Source of the DNA: Dacryopinax spathularia | Lineage: Eukaryota; Basidiomycota; Dacrymycetes; Dacrymycetales; Dacrymycetaceae | Length of the DNA stretch: 64,000 bases | Reading direction: 5' to 3' | Assembly: GCA_037974965.1 (NCBI GenBank) | Contig: JBBPFI010000002.1 | Span: 806,001-870,000, forward strand | Shown: in pieces, positions 1 through 9,465 of the stretch | Layout of the letters: each line of letters starts with the position of its first letter | Numbering within the stretch: the stretch's first letter is position 1 | Position numbers and translations under genes: made by a program | Notes under the pieces: model-generated | Database searches by the model: none | The model's input: only the letters and a program-made list of their open reading frames with translations | What the model was told of the DNA's origin: nothing

Positions 1-1247
1 TGTAGTACACGCTGTACGTTGATGCATATAGTAGGCCATCGAGGTTGCTCTGAGGTGCGGCGGCGGCGAACTTGCCAATGGCCATAGGAGAGCCCATGAG
101 AGCGCGGACCGCCCCAGCACCTGCTGAACCGCCGGTGATGGTTACGCGAGCTGGATCGCCGCCGAATGCCGTGATGTAGTTCTGGACCCAATCGAGGGCA
201 GTGATCATGTCTGCAAGGCCAAAGTTTCCGTTCGTCACCCCGTCCTCGAGGGCGAGGAAACCGAGCGTTGTCAGGCGGTAGTTGATCGTCACGACCACGA
301 TGTCGCCTCGTGATGCTTGAACACCGCCGTCGTAGTCGCTGCCGGCTCCACCGGTGTATGCACCTCTAAATCATGAGTCAGTCACAATACGAAAGTCAAC
401 AAGAGATGTCACGGACCCATGAATATAAAAGTGCACGGGCTTGAGCTGAGATGGTGCTGGAGTAGCGGATTGCGGGAGATACGGTGTCCAGATGTTCAAG
501 TAAAGACAGTCTTCCGAGCCACGACCAGTTTGCAGGCAGGCGGAGCCAAACTGGGTCGCATTGATGTTGGGTGATCCCGAATAGAGAGTCGAATAGGTGA
601 ACCGTTCTGGCTGGTTGGCATACGGGATACCGAGGAAACGAAATGATAGCTGGTTACGATATCTGGCAACACATGGTGAGCAGGTATGAGCGATAGACGT
701 AACCGAAACTTACCCAGTAACAGTCAGCCCCTTGCTCTGCACGGTCACCTCATTCTGTGGACCAGGAGTCGCATAATATCCCGCGCTCTGGGAGCACAGC
801 GCGCGATAGCTCGCCGCGCAATTGGCAGGCAAGATCGCTCCTCCCGCACTGAACGTATAGCAAACACCGTTCTCTTCGCGGATCCAAAATCGTTCGAAAG
901 GTTCAGACAGGCCAGCATACTCGAGGTAGGCGATAGCTGAGGTGAAGTCGGACGCGAAGGAAGGCGTTTGCGGTGCGATGGGTCCTTCGCTTAGCTGTCC
1001 GCAAGCTTCGACGGCGCTGCTGTAGGTGCGGGAGGAGATGAGAATGGCGCTTTGATGGTTCGGAGCGTCCGTATCTGCCAGGGATCAGGACTGCTACCAG
1101 AGATGAGGAGAAATACACACAATTCAAGTTGTTCTGGAAGATAAAGGTCAAGTCGGAGCCGACGGATGCCGGCGATGGAGCCGCCTGGGTACGCGGCGCC
1201 AGAGCCACCAAAAGCGTGGCACAAGCCAAAGACAGAGCAGAGAGCAT
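1..1247 (-). CDS. Secreted type-B carboxylesterase/lipase, 3' part beyond window
   Basis: Alpha/beta-hydrolase of the carboxylesterase type-B family (PF00135 type), expected to hydrolyse ester bonds outside the cell. Minus-strand exons are 1247-1121, 1074-714, 662-417 and 365-1 (running off the window), with introns of 46, 51 and 51 nt and GT-AG ends. The N-terminus MLSALSLACATLLVALA looks like a signal peptide. Family landmarks follow: FLGIPYA, EDCLYLNIWTP, the oxyanion-hole region FYIHGGAYTGG, and the nucleophile elbow GGSAGA (GESAG in most family members). An upstream in-frame ATG at 1406 would add 53 residues with another hydrophobic stretch; I prefer 1247 because it gives a plain secretory leader. 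The catalytic Glu/Asp and His lie beyond the left edge. The substrate cannot be read from the sequence. Confidence 0.88.
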
Positions 1248-2185
1248 CTCCCTCGCACTATTCAAGTCGAAGTTGGCGCTGAAGAATAGCCAGCTCGAAC
1301 CGCACGTAGCAGGAGCCGACCATCTTATAGCAATTCCCACGCACGCGGCAAGCAGCGCGAGCACCACCAGTGCTCGGGTGAAGACGGGTATGCGCAGAGC
1401 AGGCATTACATGGCGTGTAACGTCAGCTGACTCGAGTACACCAGCTGGCTAGGCACGGAAGACGGCGCAGGGGGAGATGAACTGAGAAGGACGGTGTGGG
1501 TCGACAGTTCAGCAGGAGAGGCCCAGAGGCGGGGCTTCGCGAAGACGCGGCATCCCTCATTAGCCAAAATGTGGGGGCATACAGTATGCGAGATCTGAGG
1601 AGGGATCGAAGGCCGGAAGGAGGGGCATGAGGTGTTTATCCATGGAGAAACCGAAGCGAACTGGATGAATGAAAGTGAGAGAGAAGGGCATGTTGGACGC
1701 TGCTCCATGGGGAAAGATGATCAATAACACTGATTATCGCCGACATCGATGTTGATGATAACGCCGCGTCGACGCGTCGCGTCCTCCTTGTGGCCATCAA
1801 CAAGTCGTCTTTGTGCTGTCACTCGTCGACTCATGTCCTCCTTAACAATGTCAGTCAAGATCAATACGCACACCAAAACCGTTCGGATCTGATGGAAAAC
1901 TGCATACTGTCCTCCATGCGTTGTTACTGTAAGCAATAACGTGACCTGAAACTTGCCGTCCAGCCTCGCCGAAAAGCCACTGGCGACTGAATCACGGCAT
2001 ACTCAATTACTGGCCTAACCGACTGGCCTTTCCAATGTCACCCTGGTCTACGTTCTTATAACCAACCTAGCAACCAACCACAGGGCGCGGAATGACTGTC
2101 ACTGCTGGCGTAGTTCAGCTCTCGAAGCTGATATATGCTGCCTGCTTCTGGACTTCGCCTCCTCTCCCGCTTCTCCTGATTCCTC
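1248..2185. other. Intergenic region between divergent genes
   Basis: About 0.94 kb between the carboxylesterase (leftward) and the membrane-protein gene (rightward), so it must hold both promoters. The short open frames here do not resemble known proteins. I see no clear TATA box or repeat. Confidence 0.6.
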
Positions 2186-3391
2186 ATGGCCGAGCTTGTC
2201 GAACTGTCACCGCTGCCCAGCGTCGGGCACACACTCCCGCCTGTCTCTCTCAAACTCGGTGATCTCGTGCATGTTACTAGCCCCTTTCCAGAGCCAACCG
2301 AAAGCATCTCGGACCTCTCGACCGTCTACCCTGAGACTGTGAAGGAGCCCGAGAACTCTGTCTTTCATTCGGAGAAGGCCGCTCAAGAGCTCTTTACTCC
2401 TGTCAAGACTCGCTCGGAGTTCGACGATGTGTGGTTTCTTCCAGCTCGGTACCAATTGGCTAGACTTTGCTTGAGTGCGTGATTTTGCTCAATGTATGCG
2501 CATGTATGCTGACGTTCTATGATAGTCCCGCTTTCCTTGCTCTGGGGATTAACGATCCTCCTCTCTATCGTATCTATCGCTCTGAACCCCGAAGACAAGC
2601 CGCTGCAAACGGCAGCAGCCGTTAACCTCGGCTTGTCTCTGCCCATCACGAGCTGGGTGACACTCCAGTAAGTCCATTCACCTCTAAGCCATGGTAATTA
2701 GAAGGATTGACGGACGATGGCCAGGGCATGCTCTATCCGAGCCGATCATCTTTGGATCCACGAGATCTGGGTATGGGCCATGACCTGGCCTATCGTACTG
2801 GTCCTCCATCTCTGTATGCCCTCCTAACTTCTACTATACCACCTGCTCACGACGCACTCAGGCACATTCCTCCCCTATACTCTCACTTCTCGCCCTCTCA
2901 GGCCCTGGCCTGACCTTCCAGAATGTTACACCATCCCCGGTGGCCCTTGCTCCCCCTCAGATGGCCAGACATACCAGCTCCTTCTCGTCCGGCAAATGAA
3001 CCGGGGTCTGTTCATAACCGGTATCGTCGCCCTAGGACTCGGTTCGTCTTTTTCTCCTATCCCATCACCATCGAACAACGTTGACGCATCGCTTTCTTTA
3101 GAGGTTGCCGCTCTCCTCATGCTATTTGCAATGCGCATATATCCAGCCATCAAATATCCCCACCGCAAGCTCTGGAAGAAAAGCGTCTACACCTCCCTCA
3201 ATCTCTGGAAGTTCGTCCCTTTCTGGGACTTGTGGGTCCCGGAGCGTAGCGCGAAGACCGGGGATGAGCCGAGGCCTGAGACTCCCCCGTTGACCGCGAA
3301 GGAGCAGAAACGGATTGCCAAGAAGGCTCAGGAGAGGGATAAGGAGCCTGAAGCTGGGAGGGTGTTACGCGAGCTCAGCGCGTTCGTTTGA
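2186..3391 (+). CDS. Predicted multi-pass membrane protein, unknown function
   Basis: Not recognised. Five exons (2186-2474, 2526-2667, 2725-2813, 2862-3041, 3102-3391) give a 329-residue protein; all four introns are 48-60 nt with GT-AG ends and keep frame. Residues 1-90 are hydrophilic. Roughly four hydrophobic segments follow: IPLSLLWGLTILLSIVSIAL, a stretch around VNLGLSLPITSWVTL, WAMTWPIVLVLHL, and a long one spanning GLFITGIVALGLEVAALLML. Between the third and fourth there is a loop with two cysteines (PECYTIPGGPCSPSDG). The C-terminal tail of about 60 residues is charged (TAKEQKRIAKKAQERDKE) and likely cytoplasmic. Splicing is well supported by the continuity of the hydrophobic segments; function is unknown. 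Confidence 0.72.
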
Positions 3392-3779
3392 CCCACACAA
3401 CCTCCAACAATCTTCCTGGTTAGAGTGATAGGGCGATAGCGCGAGGGAGAGAAGCACGAAATGTGTGCATTATGGGTATGTAGGTAGTACGGCATATGCA
3501 TGACGTGACATGACATGATGGCATGGCTTGTCGAAACCCGGTATGTAAGCCGGGAAGTCTATAGTCCGTACGAAACTGGATATCTTTATGTTACAACGAA
3601 AGCGGAAGAAGGAAAGGAGAGCTGTCCCATCCCCATACTCGCCGTTCGAATGACCCTGTTCCATCTATCAGCCAGAATTCATAACGCATATACGAAGGCG
3701 GAGTCGTACCATCTGTTCATCCCCCCTCTCCCCAAGCGCCCACCCGCATCTCGGGTGGAAGTAAATAGGTAGCAAGGGC
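3392..3779. other. Convergent intergenic region
   Basis: About 390 bp between the 3' ends of two convergent genes. I see no gene or repeat; it presumably holds both 3' UTRs. Confidence 0.5.
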
Positions 3780-4401
3780 TCATACGCCCCCAGCCCACTT
3801 CGCGCCGACAAGGACCATCACTTCCTTCAGCGGGGCGGACTCGTCACCCAGGATATAGAAGCGCGCGCGGCGGGAGATAAATTGGAGGTGGAAGGGGAGG
3901 TAGCGGTATATGCCGATGGTGAGGAGTGAGAAGAGGAAGAAGCAGAGAGATACTGCGTGGGTGGGTCAGTACTACTGCTCTACACGGCTGGCCGATCTGA
4001 ATAACGCCAGACGGGACAAGGCAAAAACGCGAAGAAGAGGGAGAAAGACACGAGGAGCGCGCGGGTTGGATGGATGCGCAGTGGAAGGCAGTGGAATACA
4101 CAGGAAGAGCAAACGCACCAACAAGCAACTTCTCCCACGGCTCGAGCATGCTCAACGCGAACGTGACCTCGAACCACAACTGCGTCCTCGTCACCCAGCT
4201 GCGCATCGGATCCACCCAGCTCCTCGCCCTCGCCTCCCTCTTCCCCACAAGCGCATGATGCGCCCGCTCCCGCTCGAGGAAGCCGGCTTTCGCTTTGGGC
4301 GCGGAGAGGGCGAGGTCGTATTCCATCCGGAGGTGCTCGGGGACGGCGGCGAGGGAGGAGGGAGAGGGCTTGCGCGTTGAGGAACGGAGTGTGGAGGGCA
4401 T
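3780..4401 (-). CDS. Serine palmitoyltransferase small-subunit-like membrane protein (copy 1)
   Basis: Two exons (4401-4119 and 3952-3780, intron 166 nt, donor GTGCGT, acceptor CACGCAG) give 151 residues. The middle holds FALSMLEPWEKLLV followed by a hydrophobic run and IGIYRYLPFHLQFISRRARFYILGD. The LEPWE motif next to a transmembrane helix is the signature of ssSPT/Tsc3-type small subunits (PF11779 type), which activate serine palmitoyltransferase, the first enzyme of sphingolipid synthesis in the ER. Animal family members are about 70-80 residues; here a hydrophilic N-terminal extension of about 80 residues is added. A second copy lies at 26714-27283 with its intron at the same place in the protein. 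With this splice the two copies have exactly 20 residues between EPWEK and the Arg of GIYR, which supports the model. Assignment rests on one motif plus topology. Confidence 0.75.
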
Positions 4402-4798
4402 TATGAGTGATTTGGGGGGTGGGAAGAGGGATGGATGGGTCGTGAGGATGGGAGGGGGCAGGGACGGAGGGCGGAGAGACGGTGGGAGGGAGGGAAGATG
4501 AAGGGAAGGAGAGGGAGACGAGGATGGTAGTGCCCTTGGCAAAAAGGGCGAGCGATATGCACTCTCACTCGCTCGAGAGCTGCGCGGGCTTCTTTCGCAG
4601 GGGACCAACCGTTCTTTGCTCTCTTTCCGTAAACCGGTTCCTTTTGCATCTTCTGTGTCCCCAAACGAATCGCCCGCCGTTCCTTCCTCAACGCGCGCGC
4701 CCCGCGCCCGGCGGCTGTTGACCAATCACACGCCACCGTGCAGGACAACCCTGAGAAAAATCAATACAAGCGGCAATGAACGCGGGCGCAAAATTGGG
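4402..4798. other. Intergenic region upstream of the ssSPT-like gene
   Basis: About 400 bp, purine-rich on the plus strand just upstream of the minus-strand ATG (a CT-rich 5' leader in the gene's own orientation). No other gene is evident. Confidence 0.45.
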
Positions 4799-4808
4799 TC
4801 AGCGGCAC

Positions 4809-4902
4809 GAGCGAATGACCCGGATGACCCCTTCGGACCGAACAATTGACGCGGATGACCCCTCGGCCGCGAATGTGCCCATTTTGACCTTCCTTAAGGG
4901 TC
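4809..4902 (+). repeat. Left terminal inverted repeat of the MITE
   Basis: About 94 bp, matching the reverse complement of 5264-5357 with only a few mismatches. Confidence 0.88.
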
Positions 4903-5263
4903 TTTTAAGCGGATATAACCGTCAAAAACTCGAAATATTGCGAAGCTTATCGTACATTTTCTTAAATAAAATGCATGTTGAAGAACTCAACACAAAGGGC
5001 AAAACTGTGAGAAGCGCACAAAAAAGCCCACAAACCGGCCCATGATATGTACGGCATGATCATCATCATAACTTATCGGTGAAGCAATAAAAACATTAGA
5101 CTTATTGTTCACTAAATCGACTAGTTTTCACATGAGTATGACGTGTCAATGGGGGCTTCTGCATCTTTAAGGGCCATTTTTGGCCTTGTGCGTCCGCTGA
5201 AATACAATATAACGAGACACACAGTGCAAAGCGAGCAAATAACAAATATTTTATGCACTTGAC

Positions 5264-5357
5264 GACCCTTAAGGGAGGTCAAACTGGGCACATTCGCGGC
5301 CGAGGGGTCATCCGCGTCAATTATTCGGTCCGAAGGGGTCATCCGGGTCATTCGCTC
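5264..5357 (-). repeat. Right terminal inverted repeat of the MITE
   Basis: Inverted partner of 4809-4902. The inner boundary of both arms is the CCTTAAGGGTC block. Confidence 0.88.
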
Positions 5358-5367
5358 TCAGCGGCAC

Positions 5368-5692
5368 GCACGGGCGCATCACCGTTTTCAGCGAAACGGG
5401 AGGTTTGGTCCCTTGAGTCAGGGTGCTTTCGGGTGTTTTCGGTTGCAAACGCGGAGTTGTGGTCGGTTCCGGCGAGCGTCGAAAAAATACGCGGAGAGCA
5501 TGCGTTTTCCTGTCTGCAACTACCATGCTCTCACCTTTTGCTCACGATGACCGCTCTCGGGACAAGGAAGGGCACTTCGCTGCGGCTACGTCTTCCTGCT
5601 AGTAGCCTGGGAAGGTGGGACGCACGTCCATCACAGTCACAGAATCGATCCCGTCGTACGACCGATCGCCGCAGGGCACCGATCCTTCCGCC
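5368..5692. other. Intergenic region upstream of locus L1
   Basis: About 325 bp between the MITE target duplication and the L1 promoter block. No gene or repeat recognised. Confidence 0.4.
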
Positions 5693-5768
5693 AATCACGT
5701 GATACCATCCGACTCGCGGATCGTCGTCGCCATATAAGAGGTCGCGCACAAGCTCTGAATCACTCGTC
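5693..5768 (+). promoter_or_regulatory. Core promoter of orphan locus L1
   Basis: Contains CAATCACGTGA (E-box CACGTG at 5696-5701), GACTCGCGGA at 5711-5720, a TATA box TATAAG at 5733-5738, and the block AAGCTCTGAATCACTCGTC ending at 5768. The same E-box context, TATAAG and 19-nt block recur at L2 (18418-18497), with the TATA-to-AGCTCTGAAT spacing identical (18 bp from start to start). L3 on the minus strand keeps CACGTGAT, GACTCGCGGA at the same 15-bp spacing, and AGCTCTGAATCA. I infer that transcription starts in or near the AGCTCTGAATCA block. Confidence 0.7.
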
Positions 5769-7513
5769 TTTCCCCTGGCCCTCACTCAACTGGCCACGTC
5801 GTGTCTCTCGTGCTCACTAACTCTGTGCTGGGTGTGGTGCTGCTTGCTGCTCGATTGGGTCTGCTTGGCTGATATATGCCGGATCGCTGTCGACCGTCGC
5901 CTCACGTAAACGCGTTGGGCTTTCGCTGCTGTCTCTCTTCCCTCTGGCACTTCTGGAGAATCCAGTACACCGGTGTGCTCTGGATGTCTCTGCAGAGTAG
6001 CGCTTTTCTTCGAAGGCAGTCTGGAAGTGCCCCTCGGAATGCATCCACATTCGATCTCTGGACACTCGGCTGCCTGCAAGGCCTGGACGGACTAGATCGA
6101 CCTCTGCGCGGGGCCAACCGCGCTCACGTTGCTGCTGAGACAGCCTCCCACTCTCATACCAACCCACGCTCCTAATACCTCCAACCCCTTGGGCGCTGCC
6201 TCCTCAGCTTCTCATCCTGCAACGCGCACCGCTTTCTCCGGATCCGCAACACGCTTAGCAACTACTCGACTAGCGGCAGAGGTTATAAAGAGGCCGGTCA
6301 CCGTACTCGATCGCAGAAGAGGCTCTGTTCGCGTTCCCTGCCCCACTCTCGCACGCGTCTCTCTGCCCTGGGGCGAGGGTCGATCCCTCGCGCGTCGCGC
6401 TTCACTTTCGCAAATCACATACCGCGTCCCTAGCAACAGTCGTCGGTGGGTGTCACAGGTCTACCGCGCGATCTTCAGGTCATGGCGTCGTCACTCACCA
6501 CCCAGCTCGTACGAGGGGAGCAGAGAAGCACTTGCTCGCGTGGGTTTCCTCCCGTCTGCAAGCCACCCTGCAGAGGTATATGAACCCAGAGGGGGGGAGT
6601 GGACGTCCGCCTCCCATCTTTCTTCCCAACTACCACCTGCACGCATCTTCGCGCGTGTACTCTCGCCCAAGAGGCACCGTTCTCTCCTCCCCGTTCTCTT
6701 CTCGCTGCCGCGGTTGCTTGCGACGCGCATATAACTTGCTTTCAAGCAACTTCGTTCCTCCTCCTCCCGCCGTTCTCGCGTAAAACTCCCCCGTTAATAC
6801 GACAGCTGCGCGTATTTCTATCTCTCCTCTACCGCTCCCGGCGCGGTTATTATCGCCACCACTTCGCATCGCCGCTCGGGGTGCCACCATCGCACCCGCC
6901 ATTCGAGTCGTCACCGCGCGGCCAGTGAAACGACGGTCGAGCCGATTCTCCACTTCGATATCACGTACGCTCGCCTCGTCGCCGGCAGTCGCAGGATCCT
7001 CGTGGACCAGCTCAGTTGTCGACACCGTCGGTCACACCGAGTCGCCACCGAAAACGGGCCTTAGTCGGCGTTGACACCACACCTACCCACCCTTCAATAG
7101 CGTCTTGTCGCGTGGCAAATATCCACCCACTTCATACCGCCTTATCATAGCCAACCGCCTGCGCGTCGCTACCGCCACTCAGCGATCATCACCGGGGCGT
7201 ATATAACCACCGCATCGCTAACCGTTATCGTCATATCAAAGCATTGCCATATCTGTTCATCACCGTTAGCACCGTCGCCATATCCACCATTCGCCATACC
7301 AGGCCCCCTACTTGACGTCGACGCCCGCCCATCGTTCCCCGACCCCCAATTCTCCACAAGGCAATCGCCGTTCTATCGTATCTCATCATCAATTGTTCGC
7401 CGACCTCCATCTACTTGGCGTAAATATCTTCTCCACGTATATCCACCACGTGCATATACGCAGCCACTCACCCTCTGCTATTCCCAACTTATCGCCATCG
7501 CACATCATCGAAA
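5769..7513 (+). promoter_or_regulatory. Long CT-rich leader of L1 with GCGCATATA motif
   Basis: About 1.75 kb between the inferred start site and the L1 ATG, with no convincing gene. It is rich in C and T on the sense strand. It holds one exact GCGCATATA (6725-6733) and variants GCGTATATA (7197-7205) and GTGCATATA (7450-7458). The first sits in a 21-nt block (6713-6733, core GCTTGCGACGCGCATATA) that recurs with one mismatch in the L3 leader. A small inverted repeat TTGCTT-TC-AAGCAA follows directly. The region could be a real 5' UTR, an intron-bearing leader, or a tandem of promoters. Confidence 0.5.
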
Positions 7514-8589
7514 ATGCCCCATAAACTCGTCAAAGCACTCTTCGGTCGCCGCGTCCGCGCACGCGCGGTCGGTGCTTGGGCCGTCCACCTCATCTTCGGC
7601 AATGCCACGCCCCATGGCTCTCCCGTGATCATCAGCACCCCAGAGGCATCTCCTACAGTTGAGCAAAAGTACGTACCGTCCTAGTATCTCGCACACTAGT
7701 TTTTTGACGCATACATAGTGCTTTCCTTGCCCGTGTCCAGTTTGACTCTGAGATGACTGACTTAGCTGATGAAGCGGCGAGATATGCGGATATTCCCTTG
7801 GAGGCTCCTTGGGATGACGAGTACCCGCTTGAGCGTCCAGTTCTCCCCGTCGCCGTCGACGGTCAGGTGCTCCAGTACGATGACGCCCTCTTGGATACCA
7901 TCTGCCCGGTCATCAAGAATAAGCGTCGCTCCACTCGTCCCGTCACTCGCCTTCCCGCCCAACCTTTCATTTACCCGACCGCTCATGAGGCTGATCTGCA
8001 ATCTGTTCACCCCGATTCCAACGGCGCTCCCGGGGACGCTTGCCACCGTGCCATCTCCTTCGCCACAACGCCACCCCAATGCAAGGCCAACGCCCGCCAT
8101 TTTCAGTGTTACGCTCCCATTTGCGAGGCACCGGGTTGTCCCGCTCATGGTAAAATCTCGCCGCCTTCCACGATCGTCTCGTTGCCTGCCACCATGTCAA
8201 CCATGACCTTCACAACCTCGATGTCCATGTCGACCTCGGCGTCTTCTCTTTCCATGGAAGAACCGGCGTCCCCGGCCAAGGCGATTGTCCTGCCTAGCAC
8301 GATGTTGCCTGGTCTCGCGCCGGTAGCGCGGCTGTCTGAGGACGTTCCGGTCTACGTCCGTCCCCGTAACCCGGAACCGTGGGAGGTCCCTCAGCACCCG
8401 GCTGGTCATCCCTACAGGTATCTGGCCCCGTTGGACCTTGACGGTGAGCCCGAAGGTATGGGCGCCGTGATCGGCGGACGCCGTACACCATCGAGACGCC
8501 CCTTCGAGGGCTCGCGCTCTACCGCGATGGGAGGCTCCTCGACTTGGCTGGGGGCATCATGGACTGAGTGGCACCAGCGATCGCCGTGA
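7514..8589 (+). CDS. Orphan L1 protein with Cys-Cys-Cys-His motif
   Basis: Unknown family. Exons 7514-7668 and 7719-8589 (50-nt intron, GTACGT...CATAG, phase 2) give 341 residues. The N-terminus MPHKLVKALFGRRVRARAVG is basic and could form an amphipathic helix. The middle carries FQCYAPICEAPGCPAHG, a C-x4-C-x4-C-x2-H spacing that might bind zinc, and further on VYVRPRNPEPW. The L3 protein (30535-31899, minus) has the same N-terminal pattern, an intron of the same phase at the matching place, the same Cys/His motif (FRCYAPTCQAPGCPAHG) and VYRRPRNPE. Alternative 3' end: splicing CAG|GTATCT at 8418 to GGAG at 8594 stays in frame and removes the stop at 8587-8589. It continues to about 8952 through a hydrophobic stretch (AASCFIICAFVGFGALLFIA), giving a C-terminal membrane anchor like that of L3. 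Transcript data would decide. Confidence 0.62.
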
Positions 8590-9463
8590 CGGAGCCTGAA
8601 GCTGGGCTGTCGGCTCGCACGGTCGCGTCGGTATGTATCGGTCGAGGTCTCCCCGGCTCCCCTTGAATATTTGGCCGCATCCTGTTTCATCATATGCGCC
8701 TTCGTTGGTTTCGGCGCCCTGTTGTTTATTGCACCCCTGCCTAGTAGCCCGGCTATCACCGTTCTGGCTCCACCTGTGTTACTACCTTTTGTCTTGCATG
8801 TGTTTCGATTCCGATCGTTCGTGTTCTTGTTGTCTTGCTTCGCGGGAGGAGGGAGGAGGGAGGAGGGAGAAAAAATGTTCCAGGACTGGGACTTTTGCGG
8901 TGGGGAGTTCTGTTTCGCTTTTTCGGCATTGTCTATTGTATCTTCGTTCTAGTCTACGCAGACGTGCAGACGCATGTGTCTGTGCCCCTGCCTGTTTTGG
9001 TTCGTGTACAGTAGTGTCGGGTGAATCCGATCCACAGTGAAAATGTCTGGAACAGTTGTGATAGCTTCCCCCAGGTTCTGATGCGTCATGTAAAACACGT
9101 CCGCGTCTCAACACCGTGTCTTCAGGTAGATCGAGAGAGTAACAAGCACTTGACGCCGGACGTGATCCTCTTCAACCTGAGCACAGTCCCGTACGCACTC
9201 CGGCTCCCCGCAACCGCGGCGTAAACCTCCCCGCTCGCATCAACCCCTCATCAACATCAACGAACGCACAACGCACAACGCCGAGCCCAATCCCCTGCGG
9301 GGAAGCCGAGAACAAAGAACCATCGATTTGCGGGGAAAATGAATACCCGGCATCGTGATTGGCCCATCACCTGCATGATCCCTGACCCAGCCAACCAAAG
9401 GACAGGCCAGGCTGGACCACAACGGCACCCACACCCCCAGGTCATGCCCTCAGCCGTACGTAC
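8590..9463. other. Region 3' of L1, possible extra exon
   Basis: The first 360 bp are open in the L1 frame after the stop and encode a strongly hydrophobic stretch near 8670-8750, a candidate alternative last exon (see L1). From about 8955 to the transposon at 9466 I see no gene. Confidence 0.4.
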
Positions 9464-9465
9464 TA

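Larger units (their letters stand above)
4809..5357. mobile_element. Non-autonomous DNA transposon (MITE), Mutator-like by its ends
   Basis: A 549-bp element bounded by inverted repeats of about 94 bp. Both ends begin GAGCGAATGACCCGGATGAC and remain near-identical for the full length, with a few mismatches (for example AACAATTG against AATAATTG). A 10-bp direct repeat TCAGCGGCAC flanks it at 4799-4808 and 5358-5367, which I read as the target-site duplication. The interior is AT-rich, unlike the GC-rich surroundings, and has no substantial open frame. Long inverted repeats with a 9-11 bp duplication are typical of Mutator-like elements, so I place it there by inference; no transposase is present to confirm. 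The near-perfect repeat arms suggest recent movement. Confidence 0.85.

Noticed and set aside
1248-1406. Upstream ATG at 1406 for the carboxylesterase
   Set aside because: It would put an odd hydrophobic segment before an otherwise normal signal peptide; kept only as an alternative.
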